This document shows positions 54,101 to 62,907 of a stretch of DNA of 64,000 nt, piece after piece. Source of the stretch: Aliiglaciecola sp. LCG003 (GTDB lineage Bacteria; Pseudomonadota; Gammaproteobacteria; Enterobacterales; Alteromonadaceae); contig NZ_CP128185.1 in assembly GCF_030316135.1 (NCBI RefSeq), positions 930,001 to 994,000 of the forward strand, in the 5' to 3' direction. Under the pieces are notes generated by a model. That model made no database searches, was not told the origin of the DNA, and saw only the letters and a program-made list of their open reading frames with translations. Position 1 is the stretch's first letter, and each line of letters starts with the position of its first letter. The position numbers and the translations under genes were made by a program.

Positions 54101-55126
54101 ATGAAGCTTAAAACAATTACCATCGATTTGGCAAAGACTGTATTTCAAGTGTGCGGAGTAAATGAACATATTAAACCGCAATTTAATAAGAAATTAAAAC
54201 GGACTGAGCTACTTGATTTTATGCGCCAACAACCACCTACGTTGGTGGTGATGGAAGCCTGTTATTCATCGCATTACTGGGGGCGTGAAATTGCTAAATT
54301 AGGTCATGATACCAAGCTTATACCAGCCCAACATGTCACGCCTTTTGTGCGAGGCAACAAGAATGACCATAACGATGCTTTTGCCATAGCAGAAGCCAGC
54401 CAGCGCTCACATATCCGCTTTGTCCCCGTAAAATCTGAGCAACAGCAAGAAATTAATTGCTTGCATCGAATTCGAGAGCGCTTAATTAGAAACAAAACGG
54501 CCCTGAGTAACCAGATACGCGGGTTGTTAAGTGAATTTGGGGTAATATTTCCTTGTGGCCACGTGGCCTTGTGTGCAGGATTAGCCCAAGTAATTGATAG
54601 CGAACAACGCAGTAACCAGTTGAGAACCATGATGCGCGCGTTAAAGGCAGAATATGAAGACACACGCTCTCGCATCAAGGCCATTGAGCAGCAATTGCAT
54701 CACTTTGTTAATAACAGTGAAAGTGGCAAAATATTGCTCAGCATCCCAGGGATTGGTTTCATTAATGCCTCAGCGTTTTTAGCCGCCATTGATAAAGGCC
54801 AGGCGTTTAATAATCCCAAAGAATTTGCCGTGTGGTTAGGGCTGACGCCTAAACAACACGCCTCAGGCAATATCAGTAAGATGGGCGGCATTACCAAACG
54901 CGGAGACCGTTATTTACGTAAACAACTGGTACATGGTGCGCGGTCTGTCGTGAGTCGTGCCGCGCAAAGAACTGATCCGTTATCACTGTGGGCCACTAAA
55001 CTTCGCGTTACCAAGCCGTTTAATAAAGTGGCAGTCGCCGTCGCCCATCGTTTAGCACGTTTAATCTGGATATTGCTCACACGTCAGGAGCACTATCGCG
55101 TTACGTCCTCACAAGTGAGCGCATAA
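54101..55126 (+). CDS. IS110-family (IS1111 group) transposase, copy 2
   Basis: 341 residues, identical to copy 1. DEDD residues D9, E52, D89 and D92 and serine S255 are intact. The 5' noncoding part is only 84 bp, the 3' part 409 bp, the IS1111-type layout. ATG follows GGGAACGTCCAAT, a usable ribosome site. Confidence 0.95.
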   Translation: MKLKTITIDLAKTVFQVCGVNEHIKPQFNKKLKRTELLDFMRQQPPTLVVMEACYSSHYWGREIAKLGHDTKLIPAQHVTPFVRGNKNDHNDAFAIAEASQRSHIRFVPVKSEQQQEINCLHRIRERLIRNKTALSNQIRGLLSEFGVIFPCGHVALCAGLAQVIDSEQRSNQLRTMMRALKAEYEDTRSRIKAIEQQLHHFVNNSESGKILLSIPGIGFINASAFLAAIDKGQAFNNPKEFAVWLGLTPKQHASGNISKMGGITKRGDRYLRKQLVHGARSVVSRAAQRTDPLSLWATKLRVTKPFNKVAVAVAHRLARLIWILLTRQEHYRVTSSQVSA

Positions 55127-55535
55127 CATGAATCACTTTACGTTATCCCTGTCGAGCTCAATTCCGTGTAGGACAAAGGCACCAAGCCTGTGTGGGTGTT
55201 GTGGAAGGCAAGACACGGGATAACACTTACTTTACCTACCCCGCTTAGTCATAAAATGATGAAGAAAACGGTCTACCTACCTCATCAAAGCCAGACTTAG
55301 ACACGGATAACAATCCGACTGGGTGTTTTTAGGCGATAAGGTTCGGAGTTCATCAGAGGCCAGCGTTGATTAAACCAACGCTAATAAAGAGCCTGAATAT
55401 ATGTCAGAACTAAGCCATTTTAGACTGCCTTCAAGACAACAGACTAGCGGTAATAGAATAGTAAAAACGTAATTCGTGCAGAAAATCAGCACGAAGGGGC
55501 AATTAGTACGTTGACATCAGGGGAGCGTCCATATA
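55127..55535 (+). ncRNA. Predicted bridge/seek guide RNA region of IS copy 2
   Basis: Noncoding 3' region. GTGGGTGT at 55192-55199 equals the target; ATATATGTC at 55397-55405 equals the right-end junction with target. ATGATGA at 55256-55262 resembles the left junction (TGATGAGAT). The RNA itself is inferred, and its limits are unknown. Confidence 0.45.
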
Positions 55536-55708
55536 TGTCCACGTAATTAAACCTCGGTTAACATCGTTGTAAAGGCCCAAATAACCTCAACTTAAGCAAC
55601 GCTTGTTTTTGCCACTCCCACTCAGATTCGCACTGCAATTTTAGCGTGGACAGCCACTCTTATTATTTTAACTTGGCGGATCAAATGGAGATAATCTAAA
55701 GGTGGGTG
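55536..55708. repeat. 171-bp unit between IS copies 2 and 3
   Basis: Begins TGTCCACGTAATTAAACCTCGG, lacking the GACAAACT present in the 229-bp units, and carries a single CAATTTTAGCGTGGAC tip at 55636. Ends GGTGGGTG at the next IS. Includes both copies of the 2-bp core. Confidence 0.9.
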
Positions 55709-55792
55709 ATGAGATGGACGCTCCCCAATACGGCGTCAATGCGCCAAAATAGTAGTTCTTAAACAAGACTATTTACATAGGGAACGTCCAAT

Positions 55793-56818
55793 ATGAAGCT
55801 TAAAACAATTACCATCGATTTGGCAAAGACTGTATTTCAAGTGTGCGGAGTAAATGAACATATTAAACCGCAATTTAATAAGAAATTAAAACGGACTGAG
55901 CTACTTGATTTTATGCGCCAACAACCACCTACGTTGGTGGTGATGGAAGCCTGTTATTCATCGCATTACTGGGGGCGTGAAATTGCTAAATTAGGTCATG
56001 ATACCAAGCTTATACCAGCCCAACATGTCACGCCTTTTGTGCGAGGCAACAAGAATGACCATAACGATGCTTTTGCCATAGCAGAAGCCAGCCAGCGCTC
56101 ACATATCCGCTTTGTCCCCGTAAAATCTGAGCAACAGCAAGAAATTAATTGCTTGCATCGAATTCGAGAGCGCTTAATTAGAAACAAAACGGCCCTGAGT
56201 AACCAGATACGCGGGTTGTTAAGTGAATTTGGGGTAATATTTCCTTGTGGCCACGTGGCCTTGTGTGCAGGATTAGCCCAAGTAATTGATAGCGAACAAC
56301 GCAGTAACCAGTTGAGAACCATGATGCGCGCGTTAAAGGCAGAATATGAAGACACACGCTCTCGCATCAAGGCCATTGAGCAGCAATTGCATCACTTTGT
56401 TAATAACAGTGAAAGTGGCAAAATATTGCTCAGCATCCCAGGGATTGGTTTCATTAATGCCTCAGCGTTTTTAGCCGCCATTGATAAAGGCCAGGCGTTT
56501 AATAATCCCAAAGAATTTGCCGTGTGGTTAGGGCTGACGCCTAAACAACACGCCTCAGGCAATATCAGTAAGATGGGCGGCATTACCAAACGCGGAGACC
56601 GTTATTTACGTAAACAACTGGTACATGGTGCGCGGTCTGTCGTGAGTCGTGCCGCGCAAAGAACTGATCCGTTATCACTGTGGGCCACTAAACTTCGCGT
56701 TACCAAGCCGTTTAATAAAGTGGCAGTCGCCGTCGCCCATCGTTTAGCACGTTTAATCTGGATATTGCTCACACGTCAGGAGCACTATCGCGTTACGTCC
56801 TCACAAGTGAGCGCATAA
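55793..56818 (+). CDS. IS110-family (IS1111 group) transposase, copy 3
   Basis: 341 residues, identical to the other copies, with intact DEDD and serine active-site residues. The antisense frames inside it are shadows. Confidence 0.95.
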   Translation: MKLKTITIDLAKTVFQVCGVNEHIKPQFNKKLKRTELLDFMRQQPPTLVVMEACYSSHYWGREIAKLGHDTKLIPAQHVTPFVRGNKNDHNDAFAIAEASQRSHIRFVPVKSEQQQEINCLHRIRERLIRNKTALSNQIRGLLSEFGVIFPCGHVALCAGLAQVIDSEQRSNQLRTMMRALKAEYEDTRSRIKAIEQQLHHFVNNSESGKILLSIPGIGFINASAFLAAIDKGQAFNNPKEFAVWLGLTPKQHASGNISKMGGITKRGDRYLRKQLVHGARSVVSRAAQRTDPLSLWATKLRVTKPFNKVAVAVAHRLARLIWILLTRQEHYRVTSSQVSA

Positions 56819-57227
56819 CATGAATCACTTTACGTTATCCCTGTCGAGCTCAATTCCGTGTAGGACAAAGGCACCAAGCCTGTGTGGGTGTTGTGGAAGG
56901 CAAGACACGGGATAACACTTACTTTACCTACCCCGCTTAGTCATAAAATGATGAAGAAAACGGTCTACCTACCTCATCAAAGCCAGACTTAGACACGGAT
57001 AACAATCCGACTGGGTGTTTTTAGGCGATAAGGTTCGGAGTTCATCAGAGGCCAGCGTTGATTAAACCAACGCTAATAAAGAGCCTGAATATATGTCAGA
57101 ACTAAGCCATTTTAGACTGCCTTCAAGACAACAGACTAGCGGTAATAGAATAGTAAAAACGTAATTCGTGCAGAAAATCAGCACGAAGGGGCAATTAGTA
57201 CGTTGACATCAGGGGAGCGTCCATATA
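56819..57227 (+). ncRNA. Predicted bridge/seek guide RNA region of IS copy 3
   Basis: Same sequence as in copy 2; the target-like GTGGGTGT is at 56884-56891. Confidence 0.45.
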
Positions 57228-57400
57228 TGTCCACGTAATTAAACCTCGGTTAACATCGTTGTAAAGGCCCAAATAACCTCAACTTAAGCAACGCTTGTTT
57301 TTGCCACTCCCACTCAGATTCGCACTGCAATTTTAGCGTGGACAGCCACTCTTATTATTTTAACTTGGCGGATCAAATGGAGATAATCTAAAGGTGGGTG
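57228..57400. repeat. 171-bp unit between IS copies 3 and 4
   Basis: Same as the unit at 55536-55708, including the missing GACAAACT and the single left tip. Confidence 0.9.
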
Positions 57401-57484
57401 ATGAGATGGACGCTCCCCAATACGGCGTCAATGCGCCAAAATAGTAGTTCTTAAACAAGACTATTTACATAGGGAACGTCCAAT

Positions 57485-58510
57485 ATGAAGCTTAAAACAA
57501 TTACCATCGATTTGGCAAAGACTGTATTTCAAGTGTGCGGAGTAAATGAACATATTAAACCGCAATTTAATAAGAAATTAAAACGGACTGAGCTACTTGA
57601 TTTTATGCGCCAACAACCACCTACGTTGGTGGTGATGGAAGCCTGTTATTCATCGCATTACTGGGGGCGTGAAATTGCTAAATTAGGTCATGATACCAAG
57701 CTTATACCAGCCCAACATGTCACGCCTTTTGTGCGAGGCAACAAGAATGACCATAACGATGCTTTTGCCATAGCAGAAGCCAGCCAGCGCTCACATATCC
57801 GCTTTGTCCCCGTAAAATCTGAGCAACAGCAAGAAATTAATTGCTTGCATCGAATTCGAGAGCGCTTAATTAGAAACAAAACGGCCCTGAGTAACCAGAT
57901 ACGCGGGTTGTTAAGTGAATTTGGGGTAATATTTCCTTGTGGCCACGTGGCCTTGTGTGCAGGATTAGCCCAAGTAATTGATAGCGAACAACGCAGTAAC
58001 CAGTTGAGAACCATGATGCGCGCGTTAAAGGCAGAATATGAAGACACACGCTCTCGCATCAAGGCCATTGAGCAGCAATTGCATCACTTTGTTAATAACA
58101 GTGAAAGTGGCAAAATATTGCTCAGCATCCCAGGGATTGGTTTCATTAATGCCTCAGCGTTTTTAGCCGCCATTGATAAAGGCCAGGCGTTTAATAATCC
58201 CAAAGAATTTGCCGTGTGGTTAGGGCTGACGCCTAAACAACACGCCTCAGGCAATATCAGTAAGATGGGCGGCATTACCAAACGCGGAGACCGTTATTTA
58301 CGTAAACAACTGGTACATGGTGCGCGGTCTGTCGTGAGTCGTGCCGCGCAAAGAACTGATCCGTTATCACTGTGGGCCACTAAACTTCGCGTTACCAAGC
58401 CGTTTAATAAAGTGGCAGTCGCCGTCGCCCATCGTTTAGCACGTTTAATCTGGATATTGCTCACACGTCAGGAGCACTATCGCGTTACGTCCTCACAAGT
58501 GAGCGCATAA
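57485..58510 (+). CDS. IS110-family (IS1111 group) transposase, copy 4
   Basis: 341 residues, identical to the other copies; active-site residues intact. Confidence 0.95.
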   Translation: MKLKTITIDLAKTVFQVCGVNEHIKPQFNKKLKRTELLDFMRQQPPTLVVMEACYSSHYWGREIAKLGHDTKLIPAQHVTPFVRGNKNDHNDAFAIAEASQRSHIRFVPVKSEQQQEINCLHRIRERLIRNKTALSNQIRGLLSEFGVIFPCGHVALCAGLAQVIDSEQRSNQLRTMMRALKAEYEDTRSRIKAIEQQLHHFVNNSESGKILLSIPGIGFINASAFLAAIDKGQAFNNPKEFAVWLGLTPKQHASGNISKMGGITKRGDRYLRKQLVHGARSVVSRAAQRTDPLSLWATKLRVTKPFNKVAVAVAHRLARLIWILLTRQEHYRVTSSQVSA

Positions 58511-58919
58511 CATGAATCACTTTACGTTATCCCTGTCGAGCTCAATTCCGTGTAGGACAAAGGCACCAAGCCTGTGTGGGTGTTGTGGAAGGCAAGACAC
58601 GGGATAACACTTACTTTACCTACCCCGCTTAGTCATAAAATGATGAAGAAAACGGTCTACCTACCTCATCAAAGCCAGACTTAGACACGGATAACAATCC
58701 GACTGGGTGTTTTTAGGCGATAAGGTTCGGAGTTCATCAGAGGCCAGCGTTGATTAAACCAACGCTAATAAAGAGCCTGAATATATGTCAGAACTAAGCC
58801 ATTTTAGACTGCCTTCAAGACAACAGACTAGCGGTAATAGAATAGTAAAAACGTAATTCGTGCAGAAAATCAGCACGAAGGGGCAATTAGTACGTTGACA
58901 TCAGGGGAGCGTCCATATA
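58511..58919 (+). ncRNA. Predicted bridge/seek guide RNA region of IS copy 4
   Basis: Same sequence as in copy 2; the target-like GTGGGTGT is at 58576-58583. Confidence 0.45.
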
Positions 58920-58921
58920 TG

Positions 58922-58970
58922 TCCACGTAATTGCACGTAATTGATCTAAAGGTGGGTGTCCACGTAATTG
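58922..58970. repeat. Right-tip-anchored partial repeats
   Basis: Three successive segments all end in CACGTAATTG: one ending at 58933, a 10-nt one (58934-58943) and a 27-nt one (58944-58970, ATCTAAAGGTGGGTGTCC onward). Here the end is fixed and the start varies, the mirror image of the left-tip repeats. Unique DNA (TGGCGC) resumes at 58971. Confidence 0.85.
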
Positions 58971-58976
58971 TGGCGC

Positions 58977-59006
58977 AAAAAAAGCCCTTATGGTTAATAA
59001 GGGCTT
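58977..59006 (-). terminator. Intrinsic terminator of the amidohydrolase/TPR operon
   Basis: On the minus strand a perfect 10-bp stem (AAGCCCTTAT/ATAAGGGCTT, 5-base loop) is followed by seven Ts. It lies 26 bp past the TPR-gene stop and just outside the last right-tip repeat. Confidence 0.88.
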
Positions 59007-59032
59007 ACTATCAGCAGTTGTAATATTTTTTG

Positions 59033-60238
59033 TTATGCACCGTCAGACTTGTTTTTTAACCACTGGTCGAACTCGTCTGATTGGATAAACTCTTTAAACA
59101 TCTCTTCTTGGGCTAGACTTTCGCGGCTGAACTCATATCCTAGCTTTTGTTCTATTTGGCTTAAATTCGCCGCAACTGCAGCAAAATCTCTGCTCTCTAA
59201 ATAAAGATAATTTAGCATCCAATAATTACCTTCGTAATCAGGCTCTGCATTAATACCTTTCTTCGAAGCGTTAATCGATAGGTCTATTTTGCCCATAGTG
59301 TGATGTACATTCGCAGCCAACTCATACAAATGACCATCAGGCCCGAAGCGTTCAATCACGTTATAGATAGAGCTGATGACCTTTTGAAAGTCTTCTTTGA
59401 CAACATAATAATCAATCAGTAAAAATTGGGTAGAGGGGTCATTAGCAAAGTTATCAGCCAGCAGGGTTAGCTGTTTCATATATTCTTCATCACTGATACT
59501 TTGTGCCAGAACCACACCTAAATCGATGATCACGCGCTCTTTCTGCAGACTTTCAGGTAAAGATTTGAGTACTTGGAAGGCTTGTTCAAAATTTCCTGAG
59601 CGTCGAAGACTGCCTATTTGATTGAAACTTTCTAGGATGTCTTTATCAATCTTCTTTGAGCCAAGGACACGGCCCAAGAATGAATCGTCAGTATTAATCA
59701 TCAGGCTGGTGGCTTGCGTTAAAGCATCTGTCATTAATTTGCCGGAAGTTGCCATATAGGTATCAACAATTTTTTGTTGCTCAGACAAGTACAAGATCAG
59801 ATATTCAAGTCCGCCGTCTTGGTAACTTATCCTGATTAACGGGCGCTCAACTCCACCCTCATTCAGCATGCGCATGAATTGAGCATGAAAATTATCTTGG
59901 AACACCGAAGAGAACATGTTTTGTACCATCTTCGTTTGATTTTGCGGCTGGGTAAAACCGCTGACAAAATCATTGATATCTTGCTGCTTGCTCAGAACAC
60001 GTGTTGCTATGCCAGTACCGATAGTATTTAAATCAATATACTGACTCAATTTAGTGAGATCCTGACGATTTAGAGCATCGACAAAATCTACTGCGGTTTG
60101 CATTGATTGTTGCTGAAAACTCACCTTCTGTTGTTGAGCTTCACTACCGCCCATTTGTTGCGCACTCAATGGTGCTGTAGATAAACAAAAACTCGCTAAT
60201 AACAGGCTTACTGGAAACAATATTTTTGGGTACTTCAT
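59033..60238 (-). CDS. Secreted TPR-like protein of unknown function
   Basis: 401 residues with a signal peptide (MKYPKILFPVSLLLASFCLS, cleavage near SAQQ at about 27). The N-terminal half (about 40-175) looks like a DUF-type alpha/beta domain. The C-terminal half (about 195-390) is helical with TPR-like repeats (SGNFEQAFQVLKSLPE, HLYELAANVHHTMGKIDLSI, NYWMLNYLYLESRDF). It is 11 bp after the amidohydrolase gene and ends in a terminator, so the two proteins are probably made together, both exported. Confidence 0.8.
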   Translation of the reverse strand: MKYPKILFPVSLLLASFCLSTAPLSAQQMGGSEAQQQKVSFQQQSMQTAVDFVDALNRQDLTKLSQYIDLNTIGTGIATRVLSKQQDINDFVSGFTQPQNQTKMVQNMFSSVFQDNFHAQFMRMLNEGGVERPLIRISYQDGGLEYLILYLSEQQKIVDTYMATSGKLMTDALTQATSLMINTDDSFLGRVLGSKKIDKDILESFNQIGSLRRSGNFEQAFQVLKSLPESLQKERVIIDLGVVLAQSISDEEYMKQLTLLADNFANDPSTQFLLIDYYVVKEDFQKVISSIYNVIERFGPDGHLYELAANVHHTMGKIDLSINASKKGINAEPDYEGNYWMLNYLYLESRDFAAVAANLSQIEQKLGYEFSRESLAQEEMFKEFIQSDEFDQWLKNKSDGA

Positions 60239-60249
60239 ACTAATCTTCC

Positions 60250-61815
60250 TTAATTGGAGGCTTTGGCGCTATCCACCATTTTCTTCACATCATCTAATAG
60301 TTTCTTGGCATCGTAGACGATACCGTCTTTAACCGTATATTTAACCCCACCGGTGCGGGTGGGTTGATTGTTCTGGTCTAATTGATAATGACCTGTGCCG
60401 TATAGCACTTTAAAGTTGCGTAGCGGATTTTCTTCAACAATCACCAAATCAGCCTTTTTGCCAATGGTAATTGAACCTATTTGGTCGTCCATCCCCAGCG
60501 CTTGGGCCCCGTTTAAGGTTGCCGCTTGGATCACTTCCCAAGCATTGAACCCTGCCTCGCGCAACAACTCTAGCTCGCGAATATAGGCAAATCCATAAAT
60601 TTTGTAAATGTAGCCCGCATCAGATCCGGTAGTCACTCGACCGCCGTGATTTTTGAAATCATTTAAAAACGCCATCCACTGACTAAAGTTATGTTTCCAA
60701 TTTATTTCATCATCGGTAGTCCAGTCAAACCAATAAGAACCATGGGCATAACGGCTTGGCGTGAAGAAATCCCATAGTGTGGGTAGAGTGTATTCTTGGT
60801 GCCAGTCGGCGTTGCGCTCGCGCATTAAATCGCGGCTGGCCTCGTATATGGTTAAGGTGGGATTAATGGTGAAATCTAAATCAATTAACTCATCACGGAC
60901 TTGTTGCCACTTTTCACTTCCAGGCTTAGCTGCCTGCTCCCATAATTTTCCTGCCTCGGCAAATCGATGCTGTTCATCATTGTAATTGTAGTCAGCGGGA
61001 TAATTTTGCACGGTTTGGTTTTCAAACAGCGCTTCGGGCAAGCCGTACCAATGCTCCATAGTGGTTAAGCCTAAACGGGCAGAATCCAGAGCATTCATAC
61101 TCATAACATTCAATTGAGCGTGGTGCATCATGGTGCCAAGCCCCCGTTTTTTCGCCTCATCTAAGGCCGCTTCCATGATCTCCGGCGTCGCGCCGAAAAA
61201 CTTAATCCCTTTAGCGCCATCTTTGGCTGCTTGTTTTACCCATTTTCGCGCTTGCTCAGCTGTGGCAATGGGCTGTTCGCTACCCATGCCAAATCCAAGG
61301 TAAGGAATAATCCGCGGGGCAACAATCTGATTCGATTGACTGCGCTCAACATGGTCCGTGACCCAATCTAAGCCATTGAAACTGCCTGGTTCACGTACTG
61401 TAGTGATCCCGTGAGCCAGCCATAGTTTGAATACATATTCCGCTGGAATATCATCGGCGCTGCCGCCAATATGACCGTGCATGTCAATGAAACCAGGCAA
61501 TACGTACATGCCTTGTAGGTCCATTTCTTGATCACCGGAACGGGCTTCAGGGCGGCCCTGCGATAAAATAGGCACACCGGGATGACCCACATTGACAATA
61601 TTGGTGATACGGTCGTTTTCAATAATTATATCCACCGGACCACGGGTAGGAGCACCTAGCCCACTGACCATATTCACCCCGCGGAGGATCAAGCGTTTGT
61701 AGGGGCCTTGGCCTTCCTCAGCAGTACGCTCAGGTGCAGGAACACCGGGTTTAGCATCGACCGCGAGGCCGACAGCCAATAAACTACACAGTATTATGCG
61801 AATAACACGTTTCAT
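60250..61815 (-). CDS. Exported amidohydrolase (imidazolonepropionase/prolidase-like)
   Basis: 521 residues from ATG 61815 with AAGG 6 bp upstream; a GTG at 61818 is in frame. Signal peptide MKRVIRIILCSLLAVGLAVDA. The metal-dependent amidohydrolase fold has HxH in FIDMHGHIGG (about 113), a central Lys in GAKGIKFFGA, His in MMHHAQLN and MEHWYG, and Asp in TTGSDAGYIY (about 398). The C-terminal beta part has GKKADLVIVEENPL. The periplasmic substrate is unknown; related enzymes hydrolyse dipeptides or cyclic amides. Confidence 0.9.
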   Translation of the reverse strand: MKRVIRIILCSLLAVGLAVDAKPGVPAPERTAEEGQGPYKRLILRGVNMVSGLGAPTRGPVDIIIENDRITNIVNVGHPGVPILSQGRPEARSGDQEMDLQGMYVLPGFIDMHGHIGGSADDIPAEYVFKLWLAHGITTVREPGSFNGLDWVTDHVERSQSNQIVAPRIIPYLGFGMGSEQPIATAEQARKWVKQAAKDGAKGIKFFGATPEIMEAALDEAKKRGLGTMMHHAQLNVMSMNALDSARLGLTTMEHWYGLPEALFENQTVQNYPADYNYNDEQHRFAEAGKLWEQAAKPGSEKWQQVRDELIDLDFTINPTLTIYEASRDLMRERNADWHQEYTLPTLWDFFTPSRYAHGSYWFDWTTDDEINWKHNFSQWMAFLNDFKNHGGRVTTGSDAGYIYKIYGFAYIRELELLREAGFNAWEVIQAATLNGAQALGMDDQIGSITIGKKADLVIVEENPLRNFKVLYGTGHYQLDQNNQPTRTGGVKYTVKDGIVYDAKKLLDDVKKMVDSAKASN

Positions 61816-61910
61816 CACAAACCTTCAATTTTGGTGAAATAGAGAATTGTTTTTAGACTATTACACTCAGCTAAAGATGCAAAGATATTTACAGTGGATA
61901 ACTTGCAAAC

Positions 61911-62759
61911 TTAGGCTTTCAATCGAGCCATAATGAACTGTGAGAGGGCAGCACTTATTTGTGGATGTTGGGTGTCTTGGTTAAATAGACAAATTTTAAT
62001 TTTGCCTAAAACCGGTAAGGTTTTATGTCGAATGATATGCAAACTGTCAGGCACACTAGAACGGGCTAGGGCGGTGATCCCTAGCCCTTGCTGGATTGCC
62101 GCGATCAGTCCGTATAAATCAGCGTTGGTATAACTAATGCGCCACGCAGTAGTTTGTTGCTTGAGCTTTTCAATGACTCGGCTTCGATACACGCAACCAT
62201 CGGGGGCCAAAACCAATGACACACTACTAGCGGATAGCGGCCGTAAATTATCTCCCACCCAAACCAATTCATCTTCGAGAACTAAATCTCCTTGGGTTTG
62301 TTGATTGGGATCTACAAGTGCCAAGACCAAATCAAAATCCTGACGTTTGTTGTCATCTAGCAGGTTACGACTCAGCGCCGAGGTAACTTCTAACGCCACA
62401 TCGGGGTATTGCTTACTAAATTCACCGATAATACTGGGCAACAAAGTTGTGGCAAATTCGCTGGGAATACCTAAGCGTAAGCGGCCTCGTAACGAGGACT
62501 GCTCAAACTGGCGAAAAACATCATCATTGATATCTAACATGGATTTAGCTTGTGCTAACAAAATCCTACCGTCTTGATTAACCACCTGCCGTTGTCCAAC
62601 TTTTTCAAACAGACGCCGACCTAGTTGTTCTTCTAGCTTCTTAATTTGCAAACTAATAGCTGGTTGGGAACGGCCCAATAGATCGCCCGCTTTAGCAAAC
62701 CCACCTTGCTCCACCACAGTAACAAAGGTGCGTAGATTGTCCATCGACAGCTGTTTCAT
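61911..62759 (-). CDS. LysR-family transcriptional regulator
   Basis: 282 residues from ATG 62759, chosen for GGAAG 8 bp upstream; the longer frame to 62783 lacks a good site. The N-terminal winged helix-turn-helix (MDNLRTFVTVVEQGGFAKAGDLLGRSQPAISLQIKKLEEQLG, here shown only as its key parts FAKAGDLL and SQPAISLQI) precedes a LysR substrate domain. It reads in the same direction as the amidohydrolase gene, 95 bp upstream of it, and is divergent from gcvT. Either could be its target. Confidence 0.92.
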   Translation of the reverse strand: MKQLSMDNLRTFVTVVEQGGFAKAGDLLGRSQPAISLQIKKLEEQLGRRLFEKVGQRQVVNQDGRILLAQAKSMLDINDDVFRQFEQSSLRGRLRLGIPSEFATTLLPSIIGEFSKQYPDVALEVTSALSRNLLDDNKRQDFDLVLALVDPNQQTQGDLVLEDELVWVGDNLRPLSASSVSLVLAPDGCVYRSRVIEKLKQQTTAWRISYTNADLYGLIAAIQQGLGITALARSSVPDSLHIIRHKTLPVLGKIKICLFNQDTQHPQISAALSQFIMARLKA

Positions 62760-62907
62760 ACGCTTACTTCCGCTAATTCGCATTAATATAGTTAATCTAA
62801 CTAATTTAATACATTTGAAAAGTTAATGTAAGCATTTGAATTATCAATTTGTTCCAAACCCAGTGGCTTTCTATACTCTTAGCATCAAAAATTAAGGTGT
62901 CTTTGCA

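Larger units (their letters stand above)
54017..55535 (+). mobile_element. IS1111-type insertion sequence, copy 2
   Basis: 1519 bp, plus orientation, same limits as copy 1: ATGAGATGGACGCTCCCC at the left and GGGGAGCGTCCATATA at the right, flanked by the TG core. Target GTGGGTG|TCC at the right end of the 85-bp element. First unit of the tandem array. Confidence 0.93.
55709..57227 (+). mobile_element. IS1111-type insertion sequence, copy 3
   Basis: 1519 bp, the same ends and TG core as copy 2, target GTGGGTG|TCC. Middle unit of the tandem array. Confidence 0.93.
54017..58919 (+). repeat. Tandem array: three IS copies at 1692-bp period
   Basis: The transposase starts at 54101, 55793 and 57485 are exactly 1692 bp apart. 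Each period is the IS (1519 bp), a duplicated 2-bp core and a 171-bp repeat unit carrying one tip and one element. No base differences between units were noticed by eye. Confidence 0.92.
57401..58919 (+). mobile_element. IS1111-type insertion sequence, copy 4
   Basis: 1519 bp, last unit of the array. Left target half GTGGGTG; right half TCCACGTAATTG runs into the right-tip repeats. Confidence 0.93.

Noticed and set aside
62760-62907. Glycine riboswitch before gcvT
   Set aside because: The region is AT-rich and lacks the conserved paired aptamer cores.
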